Assembly: GCA_921293015.1 (NCBI GenBank)
Contig: OV121086.1
Span: 47,385,402-47,449,401, forward strand
Reading direction: 5' to 3'
DNA from: Phorcus lineatus
Lineage: Eukaryota; Mollusca; Gastropoda; Trochida; Trochidae
Length of the DNA stretch: 64,000 bases
The notes under the pieces were generated by a model, which saw only the letters and a program-made list of their open reading frames with translations, did no database searches and had not been told where the DNA came from. The position numbers were made by a program, and so were the translations under genes. Below are positions 22,466-34,164 of the stretch, piece by piece. Positions within the stretch are counted from its first letter, which is position 1. Each line of letters starts with the position of its first letter.

Positions 22466-23972
22466 AACTCTTCAAAAAAGGAAACGCAACCTAGATTTGG
22501 GATTTTTATTTTTCAATAATTAGTAATCAACTTACTTTTTAGGGTTATTTTTTCTTAAGTATAATTACATATACCTTCTAAAAGATGTTTGTGTCTCATT
22601 GCCAGCAAACTATAACATATTACCAAAACGCAACCAACTTTTAGACAGTTGCATGAAATGATCGCACGATTAAATTCACACACGTTGCGCACGTGCAGTT
22701 CATGCTAGGTATCGCTAGATACACTGACTATAAAAGACACAATGTGTACTCATCATTTTATCCATCGTTTGACATGCAATTACGCTGTTCAAAATGCCAC
22801 GAAAGAATGCTGCGGATCGAAATATCGCCATTGGACGCCTTGAAGCTGGAGAAACACAGATTTCCGTGGTAAGACATTTCCAGGTTCACAAGAGCACAAT
22901 TTCACGTTTATGGGATCGATACAGACAGTTTAACACAACACAAGATCGACCAAGAGGTGGACGACCTCGAATCAACACTCCGGGCCAGGATCTTTACATC
23001 CGGTTGCGCAACCTACGTGATAGACTTGCTACGGCCACATCAACCACAACACGAATACCCGGACTGCGAATGATATATCGGGCCAAACAGTACGGAATCG
23101 TCTTCGAGAGGCAAGAATTCGTAAACGATGACCTGTTGTCGGACCTGTGCTACGACTACAAGATCGACGTCAACGTGTCAGGTGGTGCCGTAATGTACAG
23201 GCATGGAATCTGAGGAACTGGTGGCGCATTTGGTTTAGCGATGAGTCGAGGTTTCTTCTTCAACGTCGAGATGGAAGGCAACGTGTTTACCGACGTCAAA
23301 ATGACAGGTGGATAATTTCGGCGGAGGGAGTGTGATGGTGTTGGGGGCAATATCCTACAACCGAAAATCCGAACTTGTACTCCTACAACGGAATGTCAAC
23401 GCAGATCGCTACATAAACCAAGTTCTCAGGCCTCACCTGCTGCCGATCGTCAACCGCCAGAGGCATTTCTTTCAACACGATAATGCCAGACCTCATATTG
23501 CACGTGCTACGGTGGCCTATCTAGCCCAGGAAAACATCAATGTCCTTCCATGGCCTTCAAAATCCCCTGATCTTAATCCTATCGAAAACCTGTGGGTTAT
23601 TCTTGATAGACGTGTACGTGGACGGCAACATCAACCTCAGACGTTACCAGAGTTGGCCAATGCATTGCGGGAGGAATGGGAAAGAATTCCACAAGCCGTC
23701 ATTCAAAGACTTATTCAGTCTGTTCCACGCAGATGCCGTGCAGTGGGAACAGCACGAGGTGGCCATACGAGGTACTGACTTCAACGCCACCTAACGGACA
23801 CAATTCTCAAATCACACGAAATGTTTTCACGTGTACGCTTTCATATGAACTCAAGTTATGTCCATTCAAAAGTTCATGCCAATACCTCTAACGTAACTTG
23901 ATTAACATTGTCTTATATCCACAAATAAAATTTTCAAAGTTTCCAGGTTGCGTTTGTTTTTTTTGAGGAGTT
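22466..23972 (+). mobile_element. Tc1-like DNA transposon, defective
   Basis: Inverted termini of about 30 bp match: AAACTCTTCAAAAAAGGAAA with CGCAACCT at the left, and the complementary sequence ending GAGGAGTTT at the right. Each end is flanked by a TA dinucleotide (22464-22465 and 23973-23974), the duplication made by Tc1/mariner transposases. The length of about 1.5 kb is normal for the family. A TATAAAAG box lies at about 22729-22736, some 60 bp upstream of the transposase ATG. The single ORF is broken by two frame changes and a stop, so the copy is inactive. Confidence 0.95.
22794..23778 (+). pseudogene. Tc1-family transposase (DD34E), frameshifted
   Basis: Starting at the ATG at 22794 the product has the paired helix-turn-helix DNA-binding region (IAIGRLEAGETQISVVRHFQ; STISRLWDRYRQF) and a GRPR AT-hook-like motif. 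After IPGLR at about 23070 the frame shifts. The second segment holds QTVRNRLREA, then an in-frame TGA at about 23125, then the first catalytic Asp in WFSDESRF. After a second shift near 23310 comes FQHDNARPH with the second Asp, and 34 residues later the Glu of SPDLNPIENLW. The protein ends GGHTRY. Roughly ten residues before FGGG are missing compared with the copy at 36993. It catalysed cut-and-paste transposition; now dead. Confidence 0.95.
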
Positions 23973-23974
23973 TA

Positions 23975-25510
23975 TTACCCTTAAGGACCCAATTTCTCTA
24001 CTCTATTTATGGAAACGTTCATGTTTAAACTTAGTTTTATTGTATACAAAAGGAAAATACATTAGCAAACAGCAATACAATATGTATTGATAATCTAATA
24101 ATAATGGCAAAGATAGCGTTTCAAAATCTAATTTCATTTATGATTCCTTAGAGGGTTGGTGGATTGTGTGATGAATATGATCATTTTGTGACTCCGGGTT
24201 CTACTGACGATCAATTGTACCCTGTGGGATATCAAATGGGCCCTATCTACAGGGGTCTCGTAAAGAAGAGAGAAAACACGCTATACAAGGTGTATCTTAT
24301 CGGAAACACGAAGGTCAGGATTAAACGTTCTTGAGATCTTGAGTTCTTAAGATCTGTGCGTGTGTGTAGGTGTGTTTGCATCTACATAAAATAAGTAAAT
24401 TCATTTCATAGTTTAATTGTTTTCTTAAAGAGAGGTTTGTTTGCATTTCATTGAATAATTTGAATTAAGCATAAAAAATTATTTGAAAAAATCCATAAAT
24501 CGGCAAGTAACCTATGGTTAACAATCTCCAATTGCATTATTTATATTTCTCATATTTTATTTATTTTTAAGATAACGTACAAGAATACTCGTTGGTCTAG
24601 ATAAATATTCTTTATCAACAAACGCATCTTCCATTACTGCAATGAGAAATGCCGTTGAAGATTTCATATCAACTTAAAGCACAGAATCCTTTGTAAAGGA
24701 AATTAATATCCGCTTTGAGGAGGTGAACGAGAAATAATGTCTGAATTTTTATTGCTGTTTATGTCTAACACGAACACAGCAGGTACAATCAATGTAAAGG
24801 TTTTGTCTGGATATCTCCCATTAACAGACAATTGTCTGTATTCAACAGGTAAAGTTGGGTGTACACAAGAATGCACTTAGCTTGTCTCTAATTAACCATC
24901 AGATAGCTTAATATAGATTTGATCAAAGAACTAATGGATTAATTTCCTGTTCACATGACATCAGGTTGGTTTTGTGGAATACACTGTCCACCTAACAGCA
25001 TGTCAGGGAAACTAGTGAAACACGGTGGAATTGAAACAAATGAAGTTATTTTGAAAACACTACCCTCCATTGAATAAATATATTTTGTTCCGCATAATAT
25101 ACCAATCATCCTCTTGGTCAGTGAAGATCACACGAACGTAAACTTTCCTGTGAGCCCGGCGGAGTTTGCATTTATGAGTGAAAAACTCACAGTCCTGTGG
25201 TCATTTTGGTAAACCAAATCTGTATGGGGCACTACAAAAGACCCAATTCGTTTTAAAAACATTTGACATTTTATTTACCTATAACATGTATATCTCAACT
25301 ATAAAGCAAGTACAACTTCTTATTTCAATCACATTTATTAACATGTTGAAATAGGACCAATCTGTTTGTGTCAAAACTGACTTGCGATTTGTATGTAAGT
25401 GTGTTTGCACTTGACTATATTGCGATCTTTCAACTGTTTTGGTCCATCGTTGAAATAACTTTAATTTTCAAAAAAAAAATTGAATTTTAGAAGATGTTTG
25501 TTTTGTGGGT
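23975..25510 (+). repeat. Left arm of a large inverted duplication (partner 58395-60345)
   Basis: Read forward, this segment matches the reverse complement of 60345-58395 almost continuously at roughly 85-90% identity. Anchors include ACGTTCATGTTTAAACTTAG near 24020, TTTGCATTTATGAGTGAAAA near 25168 and TGAAATAACTTTAATTT near 25452. No coding region or RNA gene is evident inside. Its left edge coincides with the TA target of the Tc1 element. Confidence 0.92.
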
Positions 25511-25742
25511 TTCCTCCTATCTATCTTAATCTATATTAATTTATAGTGAGTTCTTACTTTTTTCAAAGGTTTGTTAAGAAAGATTTCCATTTGAATGAGT
25601 TATTTTTCAAATTCTACTTCCACGCTAATAGACATCAAGGATTTACAAAATTGACTGATCTGTATTTCTAGTCTGAGAGCATTGCGCCTACAGGGTACTT
25701 TGTTTAGCACATTACTGCATGTATGAAAGTTCATACATAGAG

Positions 25743-25823
25743 ATTATTACCCGAGGAAGTGTGTCATATGACTTTAACGAAACGAGTGTAAATGGTTATA
25801 TGACACACTTTCGAGGGTAATAT
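25743..25823. mobile_element. Palindromic MITE, best copy
   Basis: The arms 25743-25772 and 25794-25823 are inverted (ATTACCCGAGGAAGTGTGTC against its complement GACACACTTTCGAGGGTAAT), with a loop of about 21 bp containing AACGAAACGAGTGTAAA. Related copies lie at 14717-14770 and about 35331-35400. Downstream sequence to about 25960 (GTGACGTCATGAACAATGG...GGCGTCACAG) also resembles 35485-35522, so the full element may be about 220 bp. Confidence 0.7.
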
Positions 25824-25960
25824 TTTCCTTATAACCGATGCTATTTCATTTAAAAGGCAAAGAAATATTAAGAAAACGCCTGTATTCTTTGCGACGGCCC
25901 GCTACAGTGACGTCATGAACAATGGTTTTATGGCGTCACAGACGACGAACTAAGGTAACT

Positions 25961-26678
25961 CGCGCTGAAAAAATCGTTGCTAGGCAAAGGTGATATGTGC
26001 ACATGTGCTCATATTGAAAAGATGTCATCATATGATTAACCGTATTGGTAATACATTTAAGAAAGTTCTCGAAAATTAATGTTATACACGCTGCAAGTTA
26101 TTGTTAAAACAAATATATTTGTACTTACTATATATAGATAAGCAATGAGTGTTGTAATAAAATGACAGACAGAACTAAGAACTAGAACGAAGCATTATTG
26201 AAAACATCTCAACTATCTCAAGTATTGCATCTCTATGACGATGTTATATATTGATCCTACATAGTGATCTTTGTCAGATATCACACTTTTATCTTTCAGT
26301 ATATTCAATAATACATCTCTGTATTTCATTGCTCATTGATAATAGATACCATGATAATATTGAAAAAACACGTTCGTCTTATAAACATCTGGTAAGTTGA
26401 ATAACTTATGTTGTCTTACATGTTATCTTAAAGTATGATAATATTTTTTCAATTGTATTAACAACTTAACTGGGGGTTTTCTCTTAAGCAAAGATCGCAC
26501 GAATCTAAACACTTTTTTATTAACATCATACCAAAGCTGGAGATTCGTTTCTTGCTTGATTCTTCCTTGATATTTTAGCCTTGAAAACACTACTGGATCA
26601 ATTGTGATATTATGTTTCTCAGGAAAGAGACATGAAACTAGCGCTTGCAACAATGGGAATTTTATATACTTTATTAAT
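25961..26678. other. AT-rich spacer; possible distal part of duplicated block
   Basis: TATAGATAAGCAATGAGTG near 26133 faintly resembles the start of block 'f' at about 30655 and 35720. A minus-strand open frame of 76 codons at 26423-26653 is basic and ends in a stop, but it has no paralogue in the other units and no recognised domain. Confidence 0.3.
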
Positions 26679-26899
26679 TCATCTCAGTTTATGTTGTTTT
26701 CGTTTTATTTCCAGTCTGGAGTTAAGATGATGGTTATTCTTTATGCATGAAACCGAGTTGGAACTTTTGATGATGGAGATGGGGACTGGCACCATGTCAA
26801 CTAAAGGAGAACGTTGCTGAATGTTGATCAGTGCTTCTCTCCATGTGCTGACCCATTGAACCATTGGCAGCAATATTGAATAAGTACACGTTTTCAGCT

Positions 26900-27005
26900 A
26901 AGATGAAACTGGGCAGTAAGTTGGTTCCTCTTATGTTCATGGAAACCAAGTGTGATCGATTTGATGTGCGGACAACATGAAAGAGACTTGTTGTAAGTAC
27001 GTCTG
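26900..27005 (-). pseudogene. Exon-like open segment in block 'a', unit A
   Basis: Read on the minus strand from an acceptor-like CACCAG at about 27003, one frame stays open through LFHVVRTSNRSHLVS and MNIRGTNLLPSFILAENVY and on to a stop near 26810. The unit C copy (37905-38010) shares MNIRG, LP and TFI in the same frame but has stop codons. No domain is recognised. The segment may be the downstream part of the gene represented by segments d and c. Confidence 0.25.
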
Positions 27006-28173
27006 GTGAATGTGAACTCGTTTAAGTAAGAGAAATGGTAAATTACCGTGGCTGAGATTTGGACACGTGAGTGGTAAATAATTTATAATGAAAAGGATAA
27101 AAACTGGATTCTTTTGACTAGCAGATTTTTATTCTTGCAACTGTTGACATCGTTTTATCTAAAAATGGATTTTCTAAATTGATTAAGAGATATGCTTAAT
27201 AAGACGTTTAAAAGTTGCATACCTATCAATGATTTTCCAATTCATTTAGGTTTTACTTCATGTATGACATAATTGTGTTCACCAAGAGCTTACCGAAAAA
27301 CTCAAACGACGTAGATTAGAGAACTGTCACTGCAAATTTCGAATACTGTAACTCATGTTGTGTTTTTTTTTGTGAATTATTAAAATCAGAATCTGACAAC
27401 ATGAGCTGAATCATGATATGGTCGGACGTTATGCTTATGAATAAAGGTTTTATCTGTAAAATATTAAAAGGAATGGCTTGAGGTCATTTCTATACTTCCC
27501 TAAAACTAAGTACTAGGTGGACTAGATAAAAAAATCTATCAACTGACAATATCAAGTGTATCATTAACAACAACATCAAAACACGTTCACATATAAATGT
27601 CATATTCCTTGACTCTCAGACACCCATTGATCTCCTCTTCTCGGCCGAGAGTTGAAATGGTAGTCCGAATATGATAACGGAAACTGTTGCTACTGTTGGT
27701 AAAACGGAAGTACAATTATGATTATGACAAGGAATGTTAATTGCACACCAAAATGGAAGGTTTAATGTATCTTTCAACAGTTTTTATTTCTAAATGGTTA
27801 TCAATTGCAAGAGCAACACATACTCTGCAATTAAATGCTTGAACAGTTTAGCATGAGCGGGCACCTGACATCTTAAAGCATTCTCATAGAAAAGTTTCAT
27901 TTGAAATCTTCTATCACAGGAGCAAAAAATATTAGTGATGGTCCTTGTTATAAATCACTTTATAAGAGATTTTCCTTTTGTTTTTAAATTCAAGAACAAG
28001 TAACTGTAAATACTCTTTGAAATGCAATATCCAAGATATTGATTTATCAAAATATTTGAAAAGTAATAGATTTTATAATCCAAATACACACAGGTCTTTT
28101 GAGTCTGTATTCACAGCATGAATGGTCGAATGACACATGTGCTAGGGACCATGGTGTAGGGTGTCAGACATAC

Positions 28174-28329
28174 CTTTTTTACATCCAGTTGGTCACTTCT
28201 TATCAATATGAATTGAGATTCTTTAGGTGTTCTTCTATTATGAAATAATACTTTCTTAAGCCGATTTACACTATACTTTTTATGGCACCAATCTGTCATT
28301 TTCCCCAAGTAACTGTATGTGATGATTTT
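28174..28329 (-). CDS. Candidate internal exon 'c' of an unrecognised minus-strand gene, unit A
   Basis: The segment runs from an acceptor with a pyrimidine tract (CCCTTTTCAG) to a strong donor (AAAAAG/GTATGT). It is 156 bp, 52 codons, open, and in phase 0 at both ends. It encodes a basic peptide with MTDWCHKKYSVNRLKK and ESQFILIRSDQ. The unit B copy (about 32875-33036) keeps VLMRSEE and the donor (CAAAG/GTAGGT) but has diverged and contains stops. Upstream exon 'd' ends in phase 0, so d and c can be joined without a frame break. I do not recognise the family; it may equally be a dead duplicate. Confidence 0.4.
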
Positions 28330-29224
28330 CTGAAAAGGGTGGTTTCATAATGTTGTTTAAATTGATCACATTTTTATCATCTTAAAATTTCAAGCGAAAA
28401 AGTAATTGTGCCATTGAATCGAGAAAGCAGTGATTGGTTACATGTTCAGTGACATGAACTCAGTGATCGTTACATTGTTCTTTCATTTATTTAACCATAC
28501 AAGCTCAATTCTAAACAATAAAGTCTACTGATATGCATTTACATAAAGCAAGGGTTAACGTAACTCAAGTATTTTGTTTGAACATGTGAGTCCTGAGCAG
28601 GGCGATTTGATCTCATTCGAATTGTGACAAAATATAGTTTGCTTTTGCTTAGATAGGTATCTAAAGCTTCACTACACCATAGTTATATTCATCAGATGTT
28701 TGTTTTTATTTAGGACAACACATCCATACAGCGTGTAACATAAAGCGATCACTTCATTAATTTGCTGTTGTTCACATCTTTTGATATAACCTTATAAAGT
28801 ACCTAATTGAGGGGGGACAAGGATTAACATATGACCAGCTACGTTAATTTGTCTGTTAACGTTATCGTTATGCAAGTTTCACATTTACAAGAGTAGAAGG
28901 TGTTATCGATTTAAGAAAACGTTTGATCCCTGCGGTCTATTTTTTTTCAAAAGTTGAAAAATGATCAAATAGGAACACATGTTATTTGCCTAATGGAACT
29001 CATTGCACAGTTATTACTTCAAATCATTTGAATGAACGACAATGATACGATAAAAAGTTCTATACATGCATATTGCAGATGCAAATAAATGAATACAGAT
29101 ATCTCAGGAACATTGACTTTGTGGAAATGTTTGTACAAGAACAATACATTTCGGAAGCCTCCACATTTCTCACTTCTGGATATTGACTACTTCATTGATC
29201 CTGCAGCCCGGATGGTATGTCTAC

Positions 29225-29370
29225 TCCCCTAAGTGTCCAATTTTGCTCATTAGATGAGTTATTCACAAGACGTGAAGAGCAAATCCACTGGAGACTCACT
29301 GGAGAAGCTGTTATAGAATCTGGAACCATAGGCTCACTTCTACTGATATTGTCTCCAACCCGCCCATGAT
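29225..29370 (-). CDS. Candidate internal exon 'd' of an unrecognised minus-strand gene, unit A
   Basis: On the minus strand an acceptor CCACTTTCAG borders a 146-bp open segment that ends at a donor-like GGGGA/GTAGACAT. It starts after the first base of a codon and ends in phase 0. It encodes ISRSEPMVPDSITASPVSLQ, then WICSSRLVNNSS and NWTLRG. Two NxS/T-type sites would suit a secreted or lumenal stretch, but that is inference. Three other copies exist (15897, 18580, 33518), and the acceptor and donor positions are conserved in all. This is the only copy I read with a fully open frame and conserved NWTL end. Function unknown. Confidence 0.4.
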
Positions 29371-31193
29371 CTGAAAGTGGTAGATTAACAACAAAATCGC
29401 CAAATATCTTTGAAGCAGTACTTAGATTGAAATGCATTGTAATGATGCTTTTTATATAATGATGATGTGAAAATTGAATTCACACATGAATTTGATAATT
29501 GCTGTACGTTGTTATTGACAATGACATTGGTATATCTGTTGACACTGACCCACAGGGGAGTCCAGCCGACTGGATACCTGAAAATACGCTTTTATGGACC
29601 TATAAAGTAGCTAACTGAGCTCTGTTAGTACAGTTCCTTCAGGGGAAAGATTTTGGAAGGCAAGCGCGTCTGTAACATTTATGCTCATCACAAGGTTACT
29701 CTGATTTCTGCTAAAGTTAATCATTTTCTTCATAGGAATTCGCCGATTTTATTAGGAATGAGAATTGGAGGAGACTTTTTAATAGATACAATGATATCGA
29801 TATTACTGATGATTAACTTTAGAAAAAGTGAACATTCTTTTTTAGGTTAACCTCTTTTCACGGCTTAATTTAATGAATATAGGAATCATAAACCCTGCAC
29901 AGAGAAATATTCTAAATATTACATTAAAATCCATCACCATGTCAGTCAATTTGTCCTATTCAAAAACATAGTACATGATGCAACCAAACTAAGTATCACC
30001 ACAGTTGTCCAGCTTGTAATATAAAGTAGTCAGTTTATTTCTCTTTCCCGCAGAAGTATTTCAGGCAGTAAACGCTAAATAATTCTAAATATGGCAACAC
30101 TCCAAAGATGCTATTGATTATCACCAACGCCATCTACATGTTGAAAGAGGAGTCTAGAATTTAAATAAGTAATACTTAAACATCCTTTGCAATTTTAAGA
30201 CTCTTTTTGATAGGTTGTACTTTTTTTCAAACTACACGTTCAATACTTCAATACTCTCTGTTGACGGGCCTGTTTTCATGAAGACTTTGCTTTTCCTTGA
30301 TATTTACTTCTCTCAACAAAACGTTATATCGGTTTAACGGGTTTATAAGAAAAAGATTTCTTACCAAGTAAAGTTATATTATATTTTATGGTACTTACGT
30401 GCTAAAAGACGTCAGTAATATTAAAAACTTAGTCCGTTTAGGTTACAGTGAGCGAACATTGCGTCTACGGGGTGGGGTACTTAATTATCCATGTTAATGT
30501 AAGAAAGTTAGTTTTGGAACATCAGGAGAAGAACTTTGTGCAGAGAATCCTTTTAATAGCCTTCGATACCAGTCATTTTTTATACTGTAATTATTGTCCA
30601 CTCATGAAAATTACGTTGTAAGGCACTGATCAAACAGAAATCAATAATTATTATATAGATAAGCCATTTCCTTATTGAGTTGCATTTAATGGTTTTCTCT
30701 AAACTAGATTAGGCAGCTATTTACTCTCGTCCTCCTAACAACAATCATCTTAATAACGCGATACATTACTCATATGTGTTATAAACGACATTTGACTGCC
30801 ATGTTTCTTTGTCGGCAAGTATATATCACACAGACAAAATATTCTTTATCACCGATCTCAGTGAATTAATTATACACTAATAGCACACCATTTAGTAAAA
30901 GGTAGAATGAACTGTTAATCATTAGAAACGATTCAAAATATTTCACTTGTACAACGATATGTCTTAATCTTCGCTGCAGATTTGTCTATCCCAAACAGAT
31001 TACACATTGTTTTTTTCTTTCTGGCTCATTTTTGTGTAAATTGTTACTTTTTGTGCGTAGTGAAATATAACAATTTATGTTTTGTTATTATTGTATAATG
31101 ATTTGAGACGTGTTTTATCTTTTACTTACATCTCTAGACTCTTATCTTGTAATTATTTAAATATTTTCTTGTTGTCTTCATGGAACTTTAAAA

Positions 31194-31520
31194 TCGGAAC
31201 TAAAAATCATTGGGTCAAAGGTGAATTTTTTTCTCATAAAAGAAACCTAAAATGAGTGTGTTTTGAAATTTAGGGAATGCATGTTTATATTTTTTGTGCA
31301 TTCATCTTACATAGTACTCATTTCCAGTGTAGTGTATAGAAAATGGTTATTCTAATATAGAACTAGAAACAAAGGTGATACTTTTTCTCATAATAGAAAC
31401 CTAAATTAGTGTGTTTGGAAATTTAGGGAGTGCATGTTTATTTTTGTGTCCATTCATCTTATATAGTATTCATTTCCAGTGTATTTTTCAAAAGATGATT
31501 ATTCTTATAAAGTGTAAATG
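31194..31520. repeat. 165-bp tandem duplication (block 'g')
   Basis: The stretch with TCATAA-AGAAACCTAAA, AATTTAGGGA-TGCATGTTTAT and CATTTCCAGTGTA occurs twice in succession, about 31194-31358 and 31359-31520. It appears a third time around the second Tc1 insertion (36240-36335 plus 37703-37750). The uninterrupted copies serve as natural empty sites for that insertion. Confidence 0.85.
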
Positions 31521-31691
31521 CAAGCTTGAACTGAGAGTGGCACCAATCTTACCGGAGAAGAGAGCCTAATTAACTAAATGTTAATTAGTGCTCCTTGTCT
31601 TGTGTTGACCAATTAAAATAGTAGCACCAGCACTAAGTATGTGTTGTCAGTGTAGATGAAACTTGTCAGGAAATAGCTTTTTCAATTTCAA

Positions 31692-31912
31692 AGATCCTAC
31701 GGCAAGAGATCCTTCGCCTACTCTGCAGCCATCGCCTGGAATAATCTCCCACAGCGTCTTAGAGATTGTGATTTCTCTGTTTTCAAACCAAAACTTAAGA
31801 CTCACCTTTTTCGCCTTGCCTATGACCAGTGACCCAGTCTTTTTGTTCTAAGCGCTTTGGGTATGGAACTTTTCTCATGGACACATGCGCTATACAAATG
31901 ATCTATTATTAA
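31692..31912 (+). mobile_element. 3' terminal fragment of a CR1/L2/Jockey-type non-LTR element
   Basis: An open frame to the stop at 31832 reads GKRSFAYSAAIAWNNLPQRL and FKPKLKTHLFRLAYDQ. This is the conserved C-terminus of many non-LTR polyproteins (AAxxWNxLP...FKxxLKTHLF). The following tail, AAGCGCTTTGGGTATGGAAC ... GCGCTATACAAATG ... ATTATTA, is the usual 3' UTR end of such elements. The fragment stops about 10 bp before the decayed USP start codon at 31923. Confidence 0.85.
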
Positions 31913-31922
31913 GGATTAAAAT

Positions 31923-31988
31923 ATGTCCGCACCAATAATTCTGCTTATGGAGTGGATAGTATTCATTATTTAGAATATGCTTTTAACT
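31923..31988 (+). pseudogene. Decayed first exon of a universal stress protein gene
   Basis: The segment aligns base for base with the intact exon at 45977-46043, including the leader (ATTAAGGATTAAAA before the ATG) and the phase-1 donor AACT/GTGAGT. It is 66 nt instead of 67: one base is missing in the codon after LLM, which shifts the frame. Before the shift it reads MSAPIILLM; after it, VDSIHYLEYAFN corresponds to VDNSDHSEYAFN. The missing base and loss of the conserved Ser make it non-functional. A retroelement fragment ends immediately upstream, so its original promoter has been displaced. Confidence 0.65.
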
Positions 31989-32320
31989 GTGAGTGCATTT
32001 ACTTCTCTGTTTTAATGCCATCATACCTGTTAAGCTCTTGTTATTTTCTGTATTATATTCTGCAATCTGTACGAATACATTGTTCCACATCCTTAGTTTC
32101 ACAATGTTCATACGAAGTTCCAATTTGTGTTCCTATCCAACCCATCAAAAATAAAAGACTAATGGTGTTTTAATTCTGGCAAAAAGAAAGATGGATGGAG
32201 CTCATTTCTTTATTCCCTTTCAACTACGTCCTACATATGGCCGAGTGAAAAAAAACCCAATCAACTGACAACATCACAGACATCATTATCAACAACATCA
32301 AAGCAAGGTGGCATACTATT
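31989..32320. other. AT-rich spacer after decayed USP exon
   Basis: The first bases after the donor (TGCATTTACTTCTCTGTTT) resemble the sequence after the decayed exon at 43589 (ACACTTACTTGGCTGTTT), showing shared intron ancestry. No further USP exon is visible. Confidence 0.4.
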
Positions 32321-33517
32321 GTCAGATTCCTTGACTCTCAGAAACCAATTTCCGTGCAATATTTTCTGTTCTAGTTTATAGGAAATTGGTCTACTGTTCT
32401 CGACTTAGAGTCAGGTAGTCAGAATATGATAACGGAAACAATAACTTGATTTTGTTGTACAACTAATGTTATGACAAGAAGGACTAATTGCCATAACGGT
32501 AAGGTATGAAGACATTTTGTAACACTTCATATTCAACTGGTTATCCATCAAGCGCTACAAATGATCAGCAATTTGATACGTAAATGGTTTTGCGTCAGCG
32601 TGCCAATAACATTTTAAAAGCATCCTCATAGAAAACTTTCAAAAAACAATAGTGCTCGTCCTTGTTATAGATTATTTTCAAGAATTTCATTTGGTTTCAG
32701 AATTTAGAATAAGTAATTGAAAATTATATTTGAAACTATTACATCTAAAATCCTGACTTATCAATATATTGATAGTCTTTCACATGATTCTGTATAATTC
32801 AGGCGTCTTTGGTTTCTTCATTGACACCTAATGCGGTCGACTTACGCATGTGTGGTTTGAGTTGGCATACCTACCTTTGACAGTGTTAAGTTCATGACAT
32901 TTCTTCACTTCTCATCAATACGCATTGAGTATTTTTTGTGAATGTTGTTGCGAAATGAAACTGTAATACTTGTTGCTTCCTGGCAATCTGATTGAAATCA
33001 GATGAACATTTGTCCATTATCAATATGCGATAATAACTGAAACGAAATGAAACGAAACAAAACAAAAACGAAACGAAATTATACAAGCGGATTTCAATCA
33101 GATTGACTTCCTGGTATCCAAAGGTTTGAAATATATTGTTTGCAAATGTTTTACACCGAAAACGCAATTGTCAAACAATAAACCATTTCAAATAAGGTGA
33201 TCAAGGTGTGCATGATCATTTTATGATTTTAATATCCTTAATAACATTATCTGCAATTTATAACTCTTCATAACTGTTGTTTTTGGTGTAAATCTATACT
33301 TATTTCAAGTATTGCGCATGAGTAGTCAATTGCATTAGTCAGTGGCAACTTTTCGAGTGCAGTGAGACAGTTACCTCATTATAGTTATAACCATTTTTGT
33401 AAAGCATGGAGATCATTACATCACTACAACACACATAGGAGAACGTCACTGACAATCATGAGGTTATATTTAATAATGTTATCAACGTTGATTCAGCAGC
33501 CCATATAACATTTCTAC

Positions 33518-33666
33518 TTCCAAAAGTGTCTAATCTGGTCCAGGAGATGATTTATCCTCAAGACGTGAAGTGCAAATCCACTGGATAATCAAACGAGTAA
33601 CTGTTATAGATTCTGGAATAATGGCCTCGCTCCTAATCATATTGATGTCTCCATCCTCCCCGTCAT
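33518..33666 (-). pseudogene. Copy of exon-like segment 'd', unit B
   Basis: 149 bp, exactly three more than the unit A copy, with the same acceptor (CCACTTTCAG/ATGAC) and donor-like end (TTGGAA/GTAGAAAT). It reads MIRSEAIIPESIT and IQWICTSRLEDKSS, then an in-frame TAG before the conserved TL. Length change in a multiple of three together with a stop suggests a formerly coding exon that has since died. Confidence 0.4.
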
Positions 33667-34164
33667 CTGAAAGTGGTAAATTAACAATAAGCATGGCCAG
33701 ATATCTTTGATGCAGTACTTAGTAGGCAATGCATTGTAATGGTGCATTGTATTGGATAATGTGAAAATTGTATTTACACATTAATTTAACAATTGCTGAA
33801 CGTTGTAGTTGACAACGTCGCTGATACAAGAAAAATAAGTTGTTTATCCATAAAAGTAATGGCATTATTCTAGAGAAAGCAAAAATATGGATCTTTTATC
33901 TTACTTGACTGTGTCTATCGGCTAGACTTTCCTTTCATTCCCTACACTCAGTCCACTGGCAGTTTAACCGGGTACCAAGCAATACAGATATACGTAATTA
34001 TAGTTGCACTCTGTTTTGAAAGTACAGTTCCTTCAAGGGAATCACAAGGTCACAGTGGATACTGATTAAGTCAAGCTTCATAGTGATGTGCCGTCTTTTG
34101 TAGCGACTTTGAACTGTATATTGATAATTCTTATGGGTTTTTTTAAATACCACCACTGGACTCA

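Larger units (their letters stand above)
26679..31193. repeat. Segmental duplication unit A (about 4.5-5 kb)
   Basis: Sub-blocks in order: a (26679-27130), b (27590-27990), c (28174-28329), d (29225-29370), e (29560-30110) and f (30640-30920). All recur in the same order in unit B, and a recurs in unit C. Anchors: GTGAACTCGTTTAAGTAAG (a, also at about 38070), ATTCCTTGACTCTCAGA (b, also about 32327), CTGTTATAGA (d), GTCCAGCTTGTAATATAAAG (e) and GATAAGCC-TTTCCTTAT (f). The copies are diverged by well over 15% with many indels. Confidence 0.85.

Noticed and set aside
23156..23350. Minus-strand frame inside the Tc1 transposase
   Set aside because: Shadow of the transposase coding strand.
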